A DNA stretch of 64,000 bases from Paraspadella gotoi (GCA_051294375.1 CM119266.1:23711237-23775236), one strand, 5' to 3'; positions 12,469 to 26,802 are shown, counted from the first letter of the stretch. Notes: generated by a model from the sequence alone, not told the origin. Program-made: numbers and translations.

Positions 12469-13189
12469 CCTTCTACATCGCCCAATCTCTCTCTTTTTTC
12501 TTTCTCTCTATTTTTTTCTCATTCTTTCCTTCCCTTCACCACACTATATGTTACTCTTCCCCAACTCTCTCACCCCTCACTCTCTCCCGCCAACCCAAAT
12601 CCTCACTTTTTCCTCACCCACTTCCGGCCCGAAAATGAATCCCAAAGGACGAAACGCAATTTCGTTCTCTTCATCTTCTTCTTCTTCTACTTCTTCTTCT
12701 TCTTCGTTTCTTGTTCGTTTCCTTTTTCGGTTTTCGCACGCGGAGGAATCCGTTTTGCTTCGCCCTCCCGCGGAGGTTTTTTCACTGACCCAATTTTAAG
12801 AACTATTCGAGTTTTGCTTTTTGTTTGGTTTAATTTCGATCATTTTGTTCTTTCGTTTGTCTTAAATAAAGTCATCAATATTAAAATGTCAAAAAAATGT
12901 TGCCTTCATTTCTTCACGTAAATTAGCGAGAAATTGTTGAGGAAGTGTTTGAAACAAGAAAGAAAGGAAAAAACAGAACGCAGAGGAAAACGTATGAAAA
13001 ACGAGGAAGAAAGCGACGCCTTTCATCTCTTTGTCTTTTTCTAGTTGTTTCTTTTTCTTTCTTTCTCTTTCTCTTTCACACAGTGAAACAAAGAAAGTGG
13101 AAAATTTTCTTGGCTGATTTTTGAGAAAAGTTGAAATCCGACGAAGCGTGGAATTAGGATTTTCTTGGGAGAGAGAAAAGGAGGAATGG
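12466..13189. other. Low-complexity non-coding stretch
   Basis: Contains a (TTC)n patch at about 12666-12711 and purine-rich sequence. No gene was recognised. Confidence 0.5.
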
Positions 13190-13350
13190 AGAGAGAGAGA
13201 GAGAGANNNNNNNNNNNNNNNNNNNNNNNNNNNNNNNNNNNNNNNNNNNNNNNNNNNNNNNNNNNNNNNNNNNNNNNNNNNNNNNNNNNNNNNNNNNNNN
13301 NNNNNNNNNNNNNNNNNNNNNNNNNNNNNNNNNNNNNNNNNNNNNNNNNN

Positions 13351-13382
<32 letters not shown>
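13190..13382. repeat. (GA)n interrupted by a 144-N gap
   Basis: GA repeat lies on both sides of the N run at 13207-13350, so the gap almost certainly hides more of the same dinucleotide. Confidence 0.9.
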
Positions 13383-13386
<4 letters not shown>

Positions 13387-13740
13387 AGAGGCCTTAAATA
13401 TGAGAAAGAAAAAGCGAGAAAAAAAAGATAATTGAGGGGAAAAAAGGAAAAAAAGTAGATGGAAAGGAGAAATGGAAAGCGAGAGAGAAAAAGTTGGTAA
13501 TGGAGTTTCATAAAGAGAAACCGTCATTATGAATAAGGAATGAAGGAGAGGAGAAGGTGCTCTCTTGATAATGTTCGCCAAATAGCGAAAAGCTTTATAT
13601 TTTTATTCGCTAAATCGAGAAAGGGCCGTAAATTTGAGCATTGACTATTACACAGCATAGGCGTCGAAGCGTACCGGTTGGAAGAGAAGGTTAACTTGAG
13701 AATTAACGGTTTCTGCGCTCAATAGATCGAAAGTTTAGAA

Positions 13741-13930
13741 NNNNNNNNNNNNNNNNNNNNNNNNNNNNNNNNNNNNNNNNNNNNNNNNNNNNNNNNNNNN
13801 NNNNNNNNNNNNNNNNNNNNNNNNNNNNNNNNNNNNNNNNNNNNNNNNNNNNNNNNNNNNNNNNNNNNNNNNNNNNNNNNNNNNNNNNNNNNNNNNNNNN
13901 NNNNNNNNNNNNNNNNNNNNNNNNNNNNNN
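13741..13930. other. Assembly gap, 190 N
   Basis: N run. The left flank is ordinary AT-rich sequence and the right flank begins GAGAGCGAG. Confidence 0.95.
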
Positions 13931-14156
13931 GAGAGCGAGCTTAGTAAGCTTCGTTTTACAGGAGCAGCGAATGAAAATAATGAATGAACAATTACTGCCC
14001 GCCCCTTTTCCCTCCGGTTTTACTTCTTCTCTCGGTGTCTCCTCAGGATTTATCGGCCTCCATCGAAGCTCGAAAAACTAATTTTGATTTGTTTCACTTT
14101 TATCTCGCGGCGAAATAGAGAGGAGTTTTTTTATTTTTTAGGAAAAAAAGATGAAT

Positions 14157-14263
<107 letters not shown>

Positions 14264-14265
14264 CC

Positions 14266-14511
14266 GTACTTATTTCATTCGACGCTAGCATTTCCCCCCA
14301 AAAAAAGGACAGGAAAAAAAATGAAAGAATTATAGCGGCTTTATTTTTTGTGTCTGTGATCTACCGCCGCCGCCAACGACGACGACGACGACGACGACGA
14401 ACTGGCAACAACAAAGGGCCACAAACTTGAAAAAAAAGGGGAACCGGGATTTGAATCTGGAGTTATTTACGATCGCGAACTCAATTGTGAAAACTCGGCT
14501 CGTCCTGACTC
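14266..14511. repeat. Left arm of a ~245-bp inverted duplication
   Basis: This arm is the reverse complement of 14687-14925. Matching blocks, each read inverted, include TTATTTCATTCGAC, GTGTCTGTGATCTACCGCC, the GAC/GTC repeat, ACTGGCAACAACA and CTCAATTGTGAAAA. Differences are small indels. The arm ends at a 25-N gap (14512-14536). Confidence 0.85.
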
Positions 14512-14536
14512 NNNNNNNNNNNNNNNNNNNNNNNNN
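14512..14536. other. Assembly gap of exactly 25 N
   Basis: Fixed-size gap inside the loop of the inverted duplication. Confidence 0.95.
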
Positions 14537-14592
14537 TGGCCATATAATTTCTCTTCCTCTCTCTCTCTCTCCCTCTCTCTCTCTCTCGTCTC

Positions 14593-14628
<36 letters not shown>

Positions 14629-14686
14629 CTTTTTCTTTTAACCGCGTGCCGTGTTTGCGATCTTGATTTATCTTCCACGTCCCGCG

Positions 14687-14925
14687 ACCGGGGCGAGTCG
14701 ACGAGCCGGAGTTTTTCACAATTGAGTTGCGAATCGTAAATACTCCAGATTCAAAATCCGCTTCCCTTTTTTTTCAAGTTTTGGCCTGTTGTTGCCAGTT
14801 GTCGTCGTCGTCGTCCGCGTCGTTGGCGGCGGCGGTAGATCACAGACACAAAATAAAGCGCTATAATTTTCATTTTTTTCTGTCCTTTTTTTGGGGGGAA
14901 ATTGCTACGTCGAATGAAATAAGTA
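14687..14925. repeat. Right arm of the inverted duplication
   Basis: Inverted counterpart of 14266-14511. The spacer between the arms holds the 25-N gap and a CT-rich microsatellite (about 14552-14632). Confidence 0.85.
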
Positions 14926-15877
14926 GTAAGGCCAAAAAAATGTCGAAAAAGAAGAAAGAAAAAAGTGATTTTCTTCCTACGATTGTAACTTTTAGTTTTG
15001 GCTTCTTTCGTTTTTTTTTCTTTTAGGTTTTATCAGTTTTTTTTATATTTTTAGGTTTTTGTTTTTTACGAGTTTTTTCGGTTTTTTGTTGAGTCTGATT
15101 TCAGGTTTTCTGGTTTTCCGCTTCGACTTCCTCATCTCCAACGTCGACGGCGGAGAAATTGCCTTCCGCAGATTTACGACTTTTTTCCCCTTTTATTCCG
15201 TTTTCGTTTCAGGCGCGGTGTGCCGGCGCGGCGCGGCGCTGCATATATTCCGGCTTTGGGTTGCGATTACTGCTGGTCCGGTGCCACTACAATTGGTGCA
15301 ATTGATATTAAGATTTCCGTGATGATTTGAGTTTTAGGCGGATAAATTATTTGGAGCCGTCGCTGTATTTGATTGCCTTTACTATCGAGTATGGAGTATC
15401 GATTATCTTTCAAGCTTATTTTTTCAAGCGTTCTTGTGTACAATGTTTGTATTAGCATTAGGCTCTGTTTTGTTTTTATTTTGATGGGGAAAAACACAGT
15501 TTATTTGTTAAACAACAACGGTTTTTTTTATTTTAAAAAAGGATTTACATGCTTCGACTTTTATTTTTTCCAGTCTACATCACTCAAATTTAGTTCCAAA
15601 AATCGCTGGCGTTAAGCTTTCATTCTTATGTTCTCTTTGTATTTCCGAAAAAAAAAGAATTAAAAAGATTAAAATCTAAATAATACTAAAGAATATTCAA
15701 AAACTTATGGCATTTTTCCGAAATTTTTGTTTCTGCTCCGCTCTTGTTTTTAATTTTTTTTTTTTTTAAATTATTCTAAATTTTTTTCGAAAAAAAGTCT
15801 TCCAAAAAATATGGACCCTCGTAAAATTTATTTTCCAAACGCCCCCCTTACCCCCAATTCCATTTTTCCATGTTCGC
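14926..15877. other. AT- and T-rich non-coding stretch
   Basis: Long homopolymer T and A runs and short frames. No gene was recognised. Confidence 0.5.
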
Positions 15878-16378
15878 NNNNNNNNNNNNNNNNNNNNNNN
15901 NNNNNNNNNNNNNNNNNNNNNNNNNNNNNNNNNNNNNNNNNNNNNNNNNNNNNNNNNNNNNNNNNNNNNNNNNNNNNNNNNNNNNNNNNNNNNNNNNNNN
16001 NNNNNNNNNNNNNNNNNNNNNNNNNNNNNNNNNNNNNNNNNNNNNNNNNNNNNNNNNNNNNNNNNNNNNNNNNNNNNNNNNNNNNNNNNNNAAGAAAAGA
16101 AAAAAAATTATTTGAAAAAGCGCCTCGTAAAGGCGCTCGCGCTAGCGTTCGACGCCGACAGCATCGAGAGCGCTGGCGTTGGCGTGGCGCCACGGNNNNN
16201 NNNNNNNNNNNNNNNNNNNNNNNNNNNNNNNNNNNNNNNNNNNNNNNNNNNNNNNNNNNNNNNNNNNNNNNNNNNNNNNNNNNNNNNNNNNNNNNNNNNN
16301 NNNNNNNNNNNNNNNNNNNNNNNNNNNNNNNNNNNNNNNNNNNNNNNNNNNNNNNNNNNNNNNNNNNNNNNNNNNNNN
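15878..16378. other. Two N gaps around a 104-bp GC-rich island
   Basis: N at 15878-16091 and 16196-16378. The island between contains a short hairpin (GCGCCTCGTAAAGGCGC) and repeated GGCGTT/GACGCC-like words. The open frames reported across it are mostly N. Confidence 0.85.
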
Positions 16379-17250
16379 GAGAGGAGAGTTGAGGACGCCA
16401 ATTCGAAAAACCCTTAGGTGCGTCTGAGATTTTAAAACCGGCGCTGTATCGACTGGACGAGGGAATCGGAGAAACTGGCGAATGGCGCCGAAAACGGTGG
16501 CGTAAATGGTGTCTCGGATCGATATGGCGTCTTGAATCGACAGGGCGTCGAAAGGGCGCGGCTTCGTTTTTTTTTTAAACTTTTACGATTTTCTTGAAAA
16601 CTTGCCAAAGTTTTGGATCTTAAACTTGAATTTAATTCTGCTCTTGTGACGTTTATTAGGATCTGATTATGTTTTAATTGGTTCCGTACTAAGTATGTAT
16701 AAAAATTGTATTGTATATAAATATTTTTACATTCGCATATATCATTTTTTGACAGGATCATCTAAATTTCTTTGGCCGTATTGTAAAGTTTCCAAAAAAA
16801 AATGCTTCTCGAATTAATTAGTCCTCAACGAGTCGTTATCCATCCAACGGAATCCTCGATACGTAATCGTAAACATCAAAATTAAATCGCCGCCACTGAC
16901 TTCACAAAGGGCTTCGTATCGGGATAATACTTGATTAATAGTGACTCATTACTCAATGATGCCGTTTTTTCTCAGCAATTAAATCGGGGCAAGTAGCAAT
17001 TAACATCGAGTTAAAAACTATTTCCCTTCAGATTTTAAATTCCTTCCCTCGTCATTTCACATAAATCGCGATTAGACTCTTTTTTTTAAATTTTTCTGTC
17101 GAAGTACAGAAGTTAACTATCAAATCATAAACCTTTTACGAATTTATAACCTTAACGCGAATAAATTAACAATAAATAACCGGCGGAGGATTTTTAAACG
17201 GACGAAATGGCGCGAAAAACCAAATCGAAGCTCCCAGCGTTAAGAGCTGA
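16379..17250. other. Mostly non-coding, with a doubtful open stretch at the gap edge
   Basis: On the minus strand about 60 codons are open from 16567 into the gap at 16378 (reading DALSIQDAISIRDTIY and on). The segment is built from repeated TCGA/GACGCC words, so it may be a degenerate repeat and not an exon. The remainder is AT-rich with nothing recognised. Confidence 0.35.
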
Positions 17251-17252
17251 TC

Positions 17253-17253
17253 G

Positions 17254-17285
<32 letters not shown>

Positions 17286-17313
17286 TCTCCTCTCTCTCTC
17301 TCTCTCTCTCTTC

Positions 17314-17352
<39 letters not shown>

Positions 17353-17372
17353 TTTCTCTCTCTCTCTCTCTG
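17253..17372. repeat. CT-rich compound microsatellite
   Basis: (CT)n with a few interruptions, followed by a short (CA)n. Confidence 0.9.
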
Positions 17373-18257
17373 AAAACACACACACACACTCTCACTCTTT
17401 CTTTCGATGGGTCGTAAATCTTGGTTCCAAACGAAATAACGCATATTTTTTTATAAACATTTTTCATCCGTCGTTTGGTTGGTCGCTCTCTAATTCATCT
17501 GTTATATTGCGACGCTCGGACAACAACGAGACGAACGACGATGACGACTACGACTATTGACAAAAAATAAATATTAAAGTCAAACAACTTTCTAATAGAT
17601 TACTCGCATGTTTTAGACGCGAGGGATTCTATTTCGTGGTTTTAGCACGCAAAGATTTTTTTTTTTTTTAAATTTAAATTAAAATTAAAAATCTTCCAAC
17701 CACATCGCTATTCGCGGATAATCTGCGTGCGCCGTACACGCCGTCGTGTACGGGAAAAAATAAAAATTTCTGCGCGCGCGAAATGAGAAGAAAATGCCAT
17801 AAAAGTCGGTCCCTTAATTATCGCAGTCGTCGTCTCGTTCCTCTATTAACTCCTCTTCATAATTTCTTTCTCGCTTTTGGGTCAAACTATCATCGAGAGC
17901 GGGAACGACGACGACGACGACTACGACGACTACAACGATGTCGATGACGACCACGAAGACGACGTTTACGATCGAAGGCAGAACCGAAGGGCGGAGAAAC
18001 AAGTCGAAAAAAAAAAACGGGCAAAGGGGGCAAAAGGGCAGAGGCACACGAAGGGAACATCGTCGGTCAGAATTTTGATAATGATAACGATGATTATTTT
18101 TTTTTAATGATTGTTAATAAAGATAGAACAGGATGTCTTTTTGTGGGTGTACTCATCCAACATTCTATAATTTATTAGCGTCCGATAGAAATCTTTGCTG
18201 TGGTGAAAAAATTAAATTACACTCAACAATAATCTAAGAATCTTTCTATATTCTCTT
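17373..18257. other. Non-coding, with a (GAC)n patch
   Basis: A degenerate GAC/GAT repeat at about 17903-17960 yields poly-Asp frames. No gene was recognised. Confidence 0.5.
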
Positions 18258-18258
18258 T

Positions 18259-18312
<54 letters not shown>
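18258..18312. repeat. (CT)n microsatellite
   Basis: Perfect dinucleotide tract. Confidence 0.9.
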
Positions 18313-18317
<5 letters not shown>

Positions 18318-18394
18318 TTATTCCTACACGTCCAAAGAGACGCTCCTCCCACTCCCAAGTTTCTATCACCGCTATGTAATATTTATAGTCAGGG

Positions 18395-18564
18395 AAATAA
18401 CTTAGAAATAGCTTAGAGCGTCCGCGGGTCGGCGGCGGCGAATGCGGAGGGTGCGGCAGCGGGGGTGGAGGCGGAGGCAGAGGCAGAGTTGGAACAACCG
18501 AGTAATTATAACCCAGGTGTCCCGCAACTGTCTCATCGTCAAAAGACCCCAATGCTTTATACAA
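18395..18564 (-). CDS. Doubtful proline-rich exon
   Basis: A minus-strand open stretch reads SFDDETVAGHLGYNYSVVPT and then a run of Pro/Leu/His. Splice sites are weak (AG near 18560), and the Pro part comes from a degenerate CCG/CCT repeat. It is listed because the segment before the repeat has mixed composition. No family was recognised. Confidence 0.15.
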
Positions 18565-18737
18565 TCAGAAAGCACGATAATATACTTATTATGTACGTAG
18601 CGTTTGGTAATATTAGTTTGTTGATTTTGCAAACTAAGGCTTGATCATAATTTTAATGATTTTTTTTTAAATACATCTTGATAATAAGCACATAAATACA
18701 AATCCAGAAGGCGCTTCAACCGCAACACGGATCCAGG

Positions 18738-18838
18738 GCGCTCGATCGAGACGCCCGGGCGCTCGATCAAAGAGACAAAACCTCGCCAGGCGCTCGATCG
18801 ATGAGACAAAACCTCGCCAGGCGCTCGATCGAGGATCT
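18738..18838. repeat. Short tandem repeat, unit GCGCTCGATCGATGAGACAA...
   Basis: Four starts of GCGCTCGATC at 18738, 18759, 18790 and 18821. The spacings are 21, 31 and 31 bp, and the 31-bp units share ACAAAACCTCGCCAG. Three of the four units include the palindrome CGATCG. Confidence 0.8.
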
Positions 18839-19212
18839 CCTCCAAAGTCCCTTCACGCTTTTTCCTTCCCTAATCATCGTCGCCGCAGTCACTCGCGCCG
18901 ACTCCCTCGTTACGACAGGAGAAAAAAAAAACGAAAAACCGCGAACAATAATAAATAAAAGGAAGATAATAATAAAAAAAATAATAAAACCCGAGGAATA
19001 AAATAACTTCTCCTCCTCCCCGACGGTTATACGACTTGTCCTCGCCCCTTGCGCTATACGACAACGACGACGACAGCGACGACGACAGTTACGCACAGAA
19101 TTAATGTCCCTCTCTCCCTGATGTGATGTATATTTTCCGTGCGACGGAGTTTTGGACTCGGGCAGCAGAAAAGATCGAAACTCAGTTTTTGACTTCCTTC
19201 GCGTTAACGTCA

Positions 19213-21224
<2,012 letters not shown>

Positions 21225-21227
21225 GAG

Positions 21228-21300
21228 CAGAGGTTCAAGCGGGCTCGAACCCGGAACCTCACTGACCAAAAAGCGAGTCTCCCAACGACCCGGGAGAAGG
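21228..21300 (-). pseudogene. tRNA-like fragment (decayed tRNA or SINE head)
   Basis: On the minus strand GGTTCGAGCCC (about 21238-21248) matches the pol III B-box consensus. Upstream of it CTCGC and GTGAG can form a 5-bp anticodon-like stem, and a D-loop-like GTTGGGAGA precedes that. The anticodon loop is too long and the T stem is imperfect, so this is not a functional tRNA. Confidence 0.3.
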
Positions 21301-21429
21301 ACGAGGTTAACCTTCCCCGAAATTCCTCGGCCTCTCGGTCTTCGGCTTTCGGCGGAACGATTTCACTTGTGATGCATGACATGTGATTAATTATAAACGA
21401 TCGAGGATTCGTCGGGTTCACAACTCAAA

Positions 21430-21600
21430 CACTCTCGCTCTCTCTCTCTTCTCTCTCTATCTCCTCTCTCTCTCTTCTCAGTCTCTCTTCTCTCTTCTCG
21501 TCCTCTCTCTCTCTGCTCATCTCTCTCTCTCTTTCTCCTCTCTCCTCTCTCTCTCTTCTCCGTCTCCCTCTCTCTCTCTCCTTCTCTCCCTTCGCCCTCC
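21430..21600. repeat. CT-rich degenerate microsatellite
   Basis: Interrupted CT/TCTC sequence giving Ser-Leu-rich frames. Confidence 0.8.
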
Positions 21601-23033
21601 GTTACAAAACTCTCCTCTCATCGAATACCTCTTCCTGAGGCCCTCCTGTTCTCTCCCTCCATCGCTCCTCCATCGGTCTTCTCTCTCAGCGGCCTCGTTT
21701 ATCAAGAAATATATTTTTCGATGCGAAAATGCACCTCTTTAGAATACTTTAGAACATGACTTTAAACATGATATACATTATAAAATTTTTTAAAAATTAA
21801 ACATAATCAGTAATAATTCCGACGTACCGTTGGCCAGTGATTATTCAAGATAAATATGACGGTATTTCATTACATTAAAAAAACAACTAAAACTTAGTTT
21901 ACAACCTTAAAAGATTGACGAGACTCATTATTACCTCGTGAGCCAGAACGAATAGCACAAAGTAGAAATTTATTATACAGAAACTACTTAATAAAAGTTA
22001 ATTTATTATTAGTCATTTGGTAGAAAAGGACTTGACGTTTTTAAAAAATACCAGATTTATGCAAAACTGACTTAGTAAATATACCTTAATACCAAGAAGA
22101 ATGGCAGCGATTTTATTAATTTAAACTTTAAAACTTTACTCTCAATTGACTTTTGTTCCACCTGTTTCAGCTTCGACAAAAAGCAACGTCTCTCTCATTC
22201 GCCCCGATATATATTTCATCATTCTCTTCCTCTCGGCCTTCCACCATCTCGTCCCCCACAACATCAAGCAACCACCAAGCCCACCACCCATACCCCATCT
22301 CCTTTATCCCCTCAGCAAACCACCCACGTGGATCCGCTGAGCCGACAAAGCCCGACTCGCTCGCGTAACGAAAATTTGTCTTCATCAAATTTTATTTCTG
22401 AAAAAAAAAATAGAGAAAAAACAGAAAAAAAGGAAAAAAAAGAGAGAAGGATAAAAAATTAGTTTAACCCTTCGTTTTTATTTGAGTCGTCGGTTGAAAA
22501 AAAAAAAACCGTCGGATGCGGAAATGAGTTTTAGGAAGAGAAGGTTGTGATGAGGAGAAGGAAAGGTCGCGCAGGTGGTGCTGCGGCTGCCAAATTCAAT
22601 ATGCGAAACTTACGTTTATAAATTTGGTTAAGGTGATCGTCGCGACTCTAAACTTTGGAGATTAAGAATGGTTGGCCTAAAAAATATGCAACGTTCGAAG
22701 TTTTTATCAAGAATTACTCGAGAATATTCAGATAATTCTTTTTTTCTTTTTAAATCTGATTGGCAATTATTACTGAACGTTTCTGTCGCCATAAACGAAT
22801 CTCTTTTTATTAGATAAAAAAAGAAGCTTCGCGTAAAAAGGGTGAAAACGTTCGTAACAAAAACTTTGTTGTCAATCAAACTCAAAGTTTTATCTCCTTG
22901 AATTAAGAGTATGTGTGAGAACGTTTTTGAGATCAAATATCAAATTGTATTACAAAATGAACGACGAAAAAGGATAACTGACATTCACTAAAAATGGACT
23001 TCTAAAATAGAAACAATATTCTCTCTCTCTCTC
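21601..23033. other. AT-rich non-coding stretch
   Basis: No gene, RNA or repeat family was recognised. It ends in a short (CT)n before the next gap. Confidence 0.5.
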
Positions 23034-23224
23034 NNNNNNNNNNNNNNNNNNNNNNNNNNNNNNNNNNNNNNNNNNNNNNNNNNNNNNNNNNNNNNNNNNN
23101 NNNNNNNNNNNNNNNNNNNNNNNNNNNNNNNNNNNNNNNNNNNNNNNNNNNNNNNNNNNNNNNNNNNNNNNNNNNNNNNNNNNNNNNNNNNNNNNNNNNN
23201 NNNNNNNNNNNNNNNNNNNNNNNN
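23034..23224. other. Assembly gap, 191 N, at a (CT)n
   Basis: The left flank is CTCTCTCTC, so the gap probably hides a dinucleotide repeat. Confidence 0.9.
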
Positions 23225-23830
23225 CTCCAAGTTTCCCCGAGATCTCGTCTCCCCGAAATCGATCACGTTCGCCTCAACCCGAACCCATAAATCCTGCGCA
23301 CGGTCGAATCTCGTGTCCGCCTCTGCACGTGCGTTCGCGTCGCGAAATTCCGGGGGAATCGCTCCCGCTCTCGCTCGCGTCGAGTCTCCGCCCACCGAAA
23401 TGCGCGTGCTTTTCTCGGTGGCCGCGCACCCAACGCGTCTCCTTTCGCACGCACGCGCACGCGATGAATTCGGACGGAATTACGTCGCCTCGACGCGCGA
23501 ACCCCCGACCCTGATCTCGCCCATCATTTCGCTGAACCATTTCCATTCCTCTCTCCTCTTCTCTACTGCTCATCTCGTCTCTGCTTCTCGTACTCTCGTC
23601 GTCTTCTGCGCGCGGGTCGTATTTCGCTCATCTCTCTCTCTCTCTTCTCTCGTCTCTCGATCTCTCCTTTCTCTTCTCTCTCTCTCATCTACTCTCTCAC
23701 GTGTACAGCCTGGGGTTTTTTGGCGCGTGATGTCTGACCGCGCTGGCGAGAATCAATTCCGAATCACGGCCGAGATCAAAAGTGCGGAAGGAAACGCGAG
23801 CACCGATTCGAAGAGGGGAGAGGCGTGAGA
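23225..23830. promoter_or_regulatory. CpG-rich island of unknown role
   Basis: This stretch is clearly richer in G+C and CpG than its surroundings. It has a 171-codon open frame on plus with no domain and partly Ser-Leu repeat composition. A promoter or first-exon region is possible, but no TATA box, start context or splice donor convinces. Confidence 0.2.
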
Positions 23831-24017
23831 GGAAGTGGCGGAAGGAAAAAAAGAGAGCGGGGAAGAGTTTGGGCGAAGTGGGAAAGAGAATAAGACGTGG
23901 AAGGAAAAGGAGAGCAGGGGGCAGAGGGCAGGGGACTCGAGAGAGAATAGTAAGAAGGAAAAAGGGGAATTGGGAAATGAGATAATACTTGGGTAACCGA
24001 ACAGAAATTCTTTCTTT

Positions 24018-24116
<99 letters not shown>

Positions 24117-24118
24117 AT
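24018..24118. repeat. (TATC)n microsatellite
   Basis: About 24 perfect tetranucleotide units. The repeated Ile-Tyr-Leu-Ser frame is a translation of the repeat. Confidence 0.95.
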
Positions 24119-24417
24119 CTCTTCTAACTAAAAGAAACAATATTGATAATTTTACAGATACAAAGCATAAAAACTTCAATAAAATGTATAGAAAATTAAA
24201 GAAATTATCGCAATCAGGAAAGTAAAGTGTGGGAATCTTGATAGAGTGACGGACGACCGATTGATGCGCCAACTGAGATCTGACGATCGATAATGTTACG
24301 GAACAAAAGGTCGACGAGACTGATCGAGTTAGCGAACATGGATGACGTCGTTAGATAACGACGCAGAAGGTTGTTCTTCGTTACTTTATATTGAGACAGG
24401 TTTTCTTTAGCCTATAT

Positions 24418-24955
24418 NNNNNNNNNNNNNNNNNNNNNNNNNNNNNNNNNNNNNNNNNNNNNNNNNNNNNNNNNNNNNNNNNNNNNNNNNNNNNNNNNNN
24501 NNNNNNNNNNNNNNNNNNNNNNNNNNNNNNNNNNNNNNNNNNNNNNNNNNNNNNNNNNNNNNNNNNNNNNNNNNNNNNNNNNNNNNNNNNNNNNNNNNNN
24601 NNNNNNNNNNNNNNNNACTAACTAATTTAATAAAGTAAGAAAAACCTACTGAGATACATAACGGACGAGAGAAACTACTTTTTTACAAATAAGTTCTTTT
24701 CCCCGGCAAAGNNNNNNNNNNNNNNNNNNNNNNNNNNNNNNNNNNNNNNNNNNNNNNNNNNNNNNNNNNNNNNNNNNNNNNNNNNNNNNNNNNNNNNNNN
24801 NNNNNNNNNNNNNNNNNNNNNNNNNNNNNNNNNNNNNNNNNNNNNNNNNNNNNNNNNNNNNNNNNNNNNNNNNNNNNNNNNNNNNNNNNNNNNNNNNNNN
24901 NNNNNNNNNNNNNNNNNNNNNNNNNNNNNNNNNNNNNNNNNNNNNNNNNNNNNNN
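24418..24955. other. Two N gaps around 95 bp of sequence
   Basis: N at 24418-24616 and 24712-24955. The 95 bp between them (24617-24711) are AT-rich and unrecognised. Confidence 0.9.
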
Positions 24956-25395
24956 CCCCCCCCTCAGTTGGTTATTGGCCTCACGAAAAACTGCCAACGG
25001 GAGCGAGAATTTCTTTGCCGACATAAAAATCCATTTTCCCTTTCACTCGCTCCCGATTCTGACAAAGAAAAACAGAGAAAAGAGAAACGGGGTGGATTTC
25101 GCGTCCTTTGCCCGGGATTAAGGGGGGGAGGGAGGGAAGTGGGGGGCTGAGGGGCGAGAGGGCTGGGGGGGTGATGTACGGGATTATGGGTGGGGAGACG
25201 AGAGGTCGGGCCTGGTTAGTGGGGAAGGAAACGCGTGTCTAGATGGCGGGAGAGAATTTAAGGTGGCGAGGAAGGAAAGAATAAAAAAAAAGATGGCGCC
25301 TGAGTTTAAAGGGCAGAACTGAATGGAAGAAATGAGCTTCGAATCTGGTGTGCTGAGGATGCTGTTGGAGTGGCAAAATTCGTATTTGGAAATCG

Positions 25396-25608
25396 NNNNN
25401 NNNNNNNNNNNNNNNNNNNNNNNNNNNNNNNNNNNNNNNNNNNNNNNNNNNNNNNNNNNNNNNNNNNNNNNNNNNNNNNNNNNNNNNNNNNNNNNNNNNN
25501 NNNNNNNNNNNNNNNNNNNNNNNNNNNNNNNNNNNNNNNNNNNNNNNNNNNNNNNNNNNNNNNNNNNNNNNNNNNNNNNNNNNNNNNNNNNNNNNNNNNN
25601 NNNNNNNN
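25396..25608. other. Assembly gap, 213 N
   Basis: N run. Both flanks carry the word AGATGGCGCC (about 25292 and 25631). Confidence 0.9.
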
Positions 25609-26670
25609 CAATCTTTTTCCCTCGCAACCACAGATGGCGCCGCTGCGGCAGAAACAAAGCATCAATCATTCCGCAGCTCAACAAACTCGGAGAAAGTCGG
25701 AGAGAAACAAAAAAAGGGAGAAGTGGGTGGTGGAAAGGGGGAAGGGGGTTGGAAGGGGTGGATGGTGGTGAGGGGTAGAAAGGAGTGGAAAAGTGTGGAA
25801 AGATTAGGATGGGTTAAACTGTCGAACTGTAAAAGAGAATGAAAGAAAAAGACGGGACATAAAAAGTAAAAACTATTAGAATTTAGAGAAAAGGAACCAT
25901 TCGAAAACAGCAACAACGAGAAACAATGATAAGAAATTGAAATTTTAATCTAAATGTGACACAGAGCGACTGACGACCAAAGACCGACTCGTCGCGTGGT
26001 GGTCGACAGGAAGGTGGCAAAGGGTTTAAGAGCCAGGGGTGTCTCCATAGCGGGGGGGCGGGGAGGGGCGAGACGGATGAGAAAAGGTGGATTATAGCGG
26101 GAAATGATGGACGGGCTTCGACGGGGACGGAAGAAGAAAAACAAACAATCGGCGATGGAAAGGGAGACGCGAATCGTTTGAAAAGGATCGAGCGAGTGTG
26201 AAATAAAATATCGAGAAAACAACGACGGCGACGAGACAAAGAGGGAGAGAGAGAGAGACGTGCTTTTATTTTTTTTTTTACCAAAGAAATGGGCGCGAGA
26301 GCTTAGAATGTTTTCCTTAATAGATTTCTACCTCGATTCAAACCGTAATAAAAACAGAATTATTAGGGGAAGAGTTTATTTTAGGTTTCCTAAAAAATAA
26401 TTACGACATATCAGTTATCACATAACATTCTAACAAAATTCATCGACTTCGAAGTGAACTTTAAAAAAAAAATGATTTAAAGAAAAAAAAATAACGGTAG
26501 TTAAGTATTTCAGCCCGCCAAAAAAACATAGACAAAACGGAGGGGCTGGTTGAAAAGAAAAAAAAATTTAAAAGGGACCTAATGTTTCCGTTTTTGGCTC
26601 AAAGAAACTGGAAACGTTTCAAAATCGAATAAAAAGGTCAACTTGGCTTTTGGAATTTTTTCGTCGGTTC
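25609..26670. other. Purine-rich non-coding stretch
   Basis: No gene was recognised. Minus-strand frames at 25662-26284 are F/S/P-rich complements of purine-rich DNA. Confidence 0.5.
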
Positions 26671-26731
<61 letters not shown>

Positions 26732-26775
26732 TCTTTCTCTCTTTCTCTCTCTTTCTCTCTCCCCTCTCTCTCTTC
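26671..26775. repeat. (CT)n compound microsatellite
   Basis: CT tract with TTTCTCTC interruptions. Confidence 0.9.
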
Positions 26776-26802
26776 TCCAACCCGCATTCAATGTGTGGCA
26801 AT

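Noticed and set aside
11950-12921. 323-codon plus-strand open frame
   Set aside because: It crosses a 25-N gap, a TTTC repeat and a CT repeat, and its composition is F/S/L-rich low complexity. No homology signature.
15811-16427. Open frames through 15.8-16.4 kb (similar ones at 5.4, 13.2, 23.0, 24.4, 24.7, 25.4, 38.5 and 50.2 kb)
   Set aside because: Most of their length is N.
23313-23828. 171-codon frame in the CpG-rich patch
   Set aside because: No domain, partly CT-repeat-derived, and shadow frames of similar length exist on the other strand.
24018-24118. Regular short repeats that might suggest a CRISPR array
   Set aside because: It is a pure TATC tetranucleotide repeat with no spacers, and the genome is eukaryotic.
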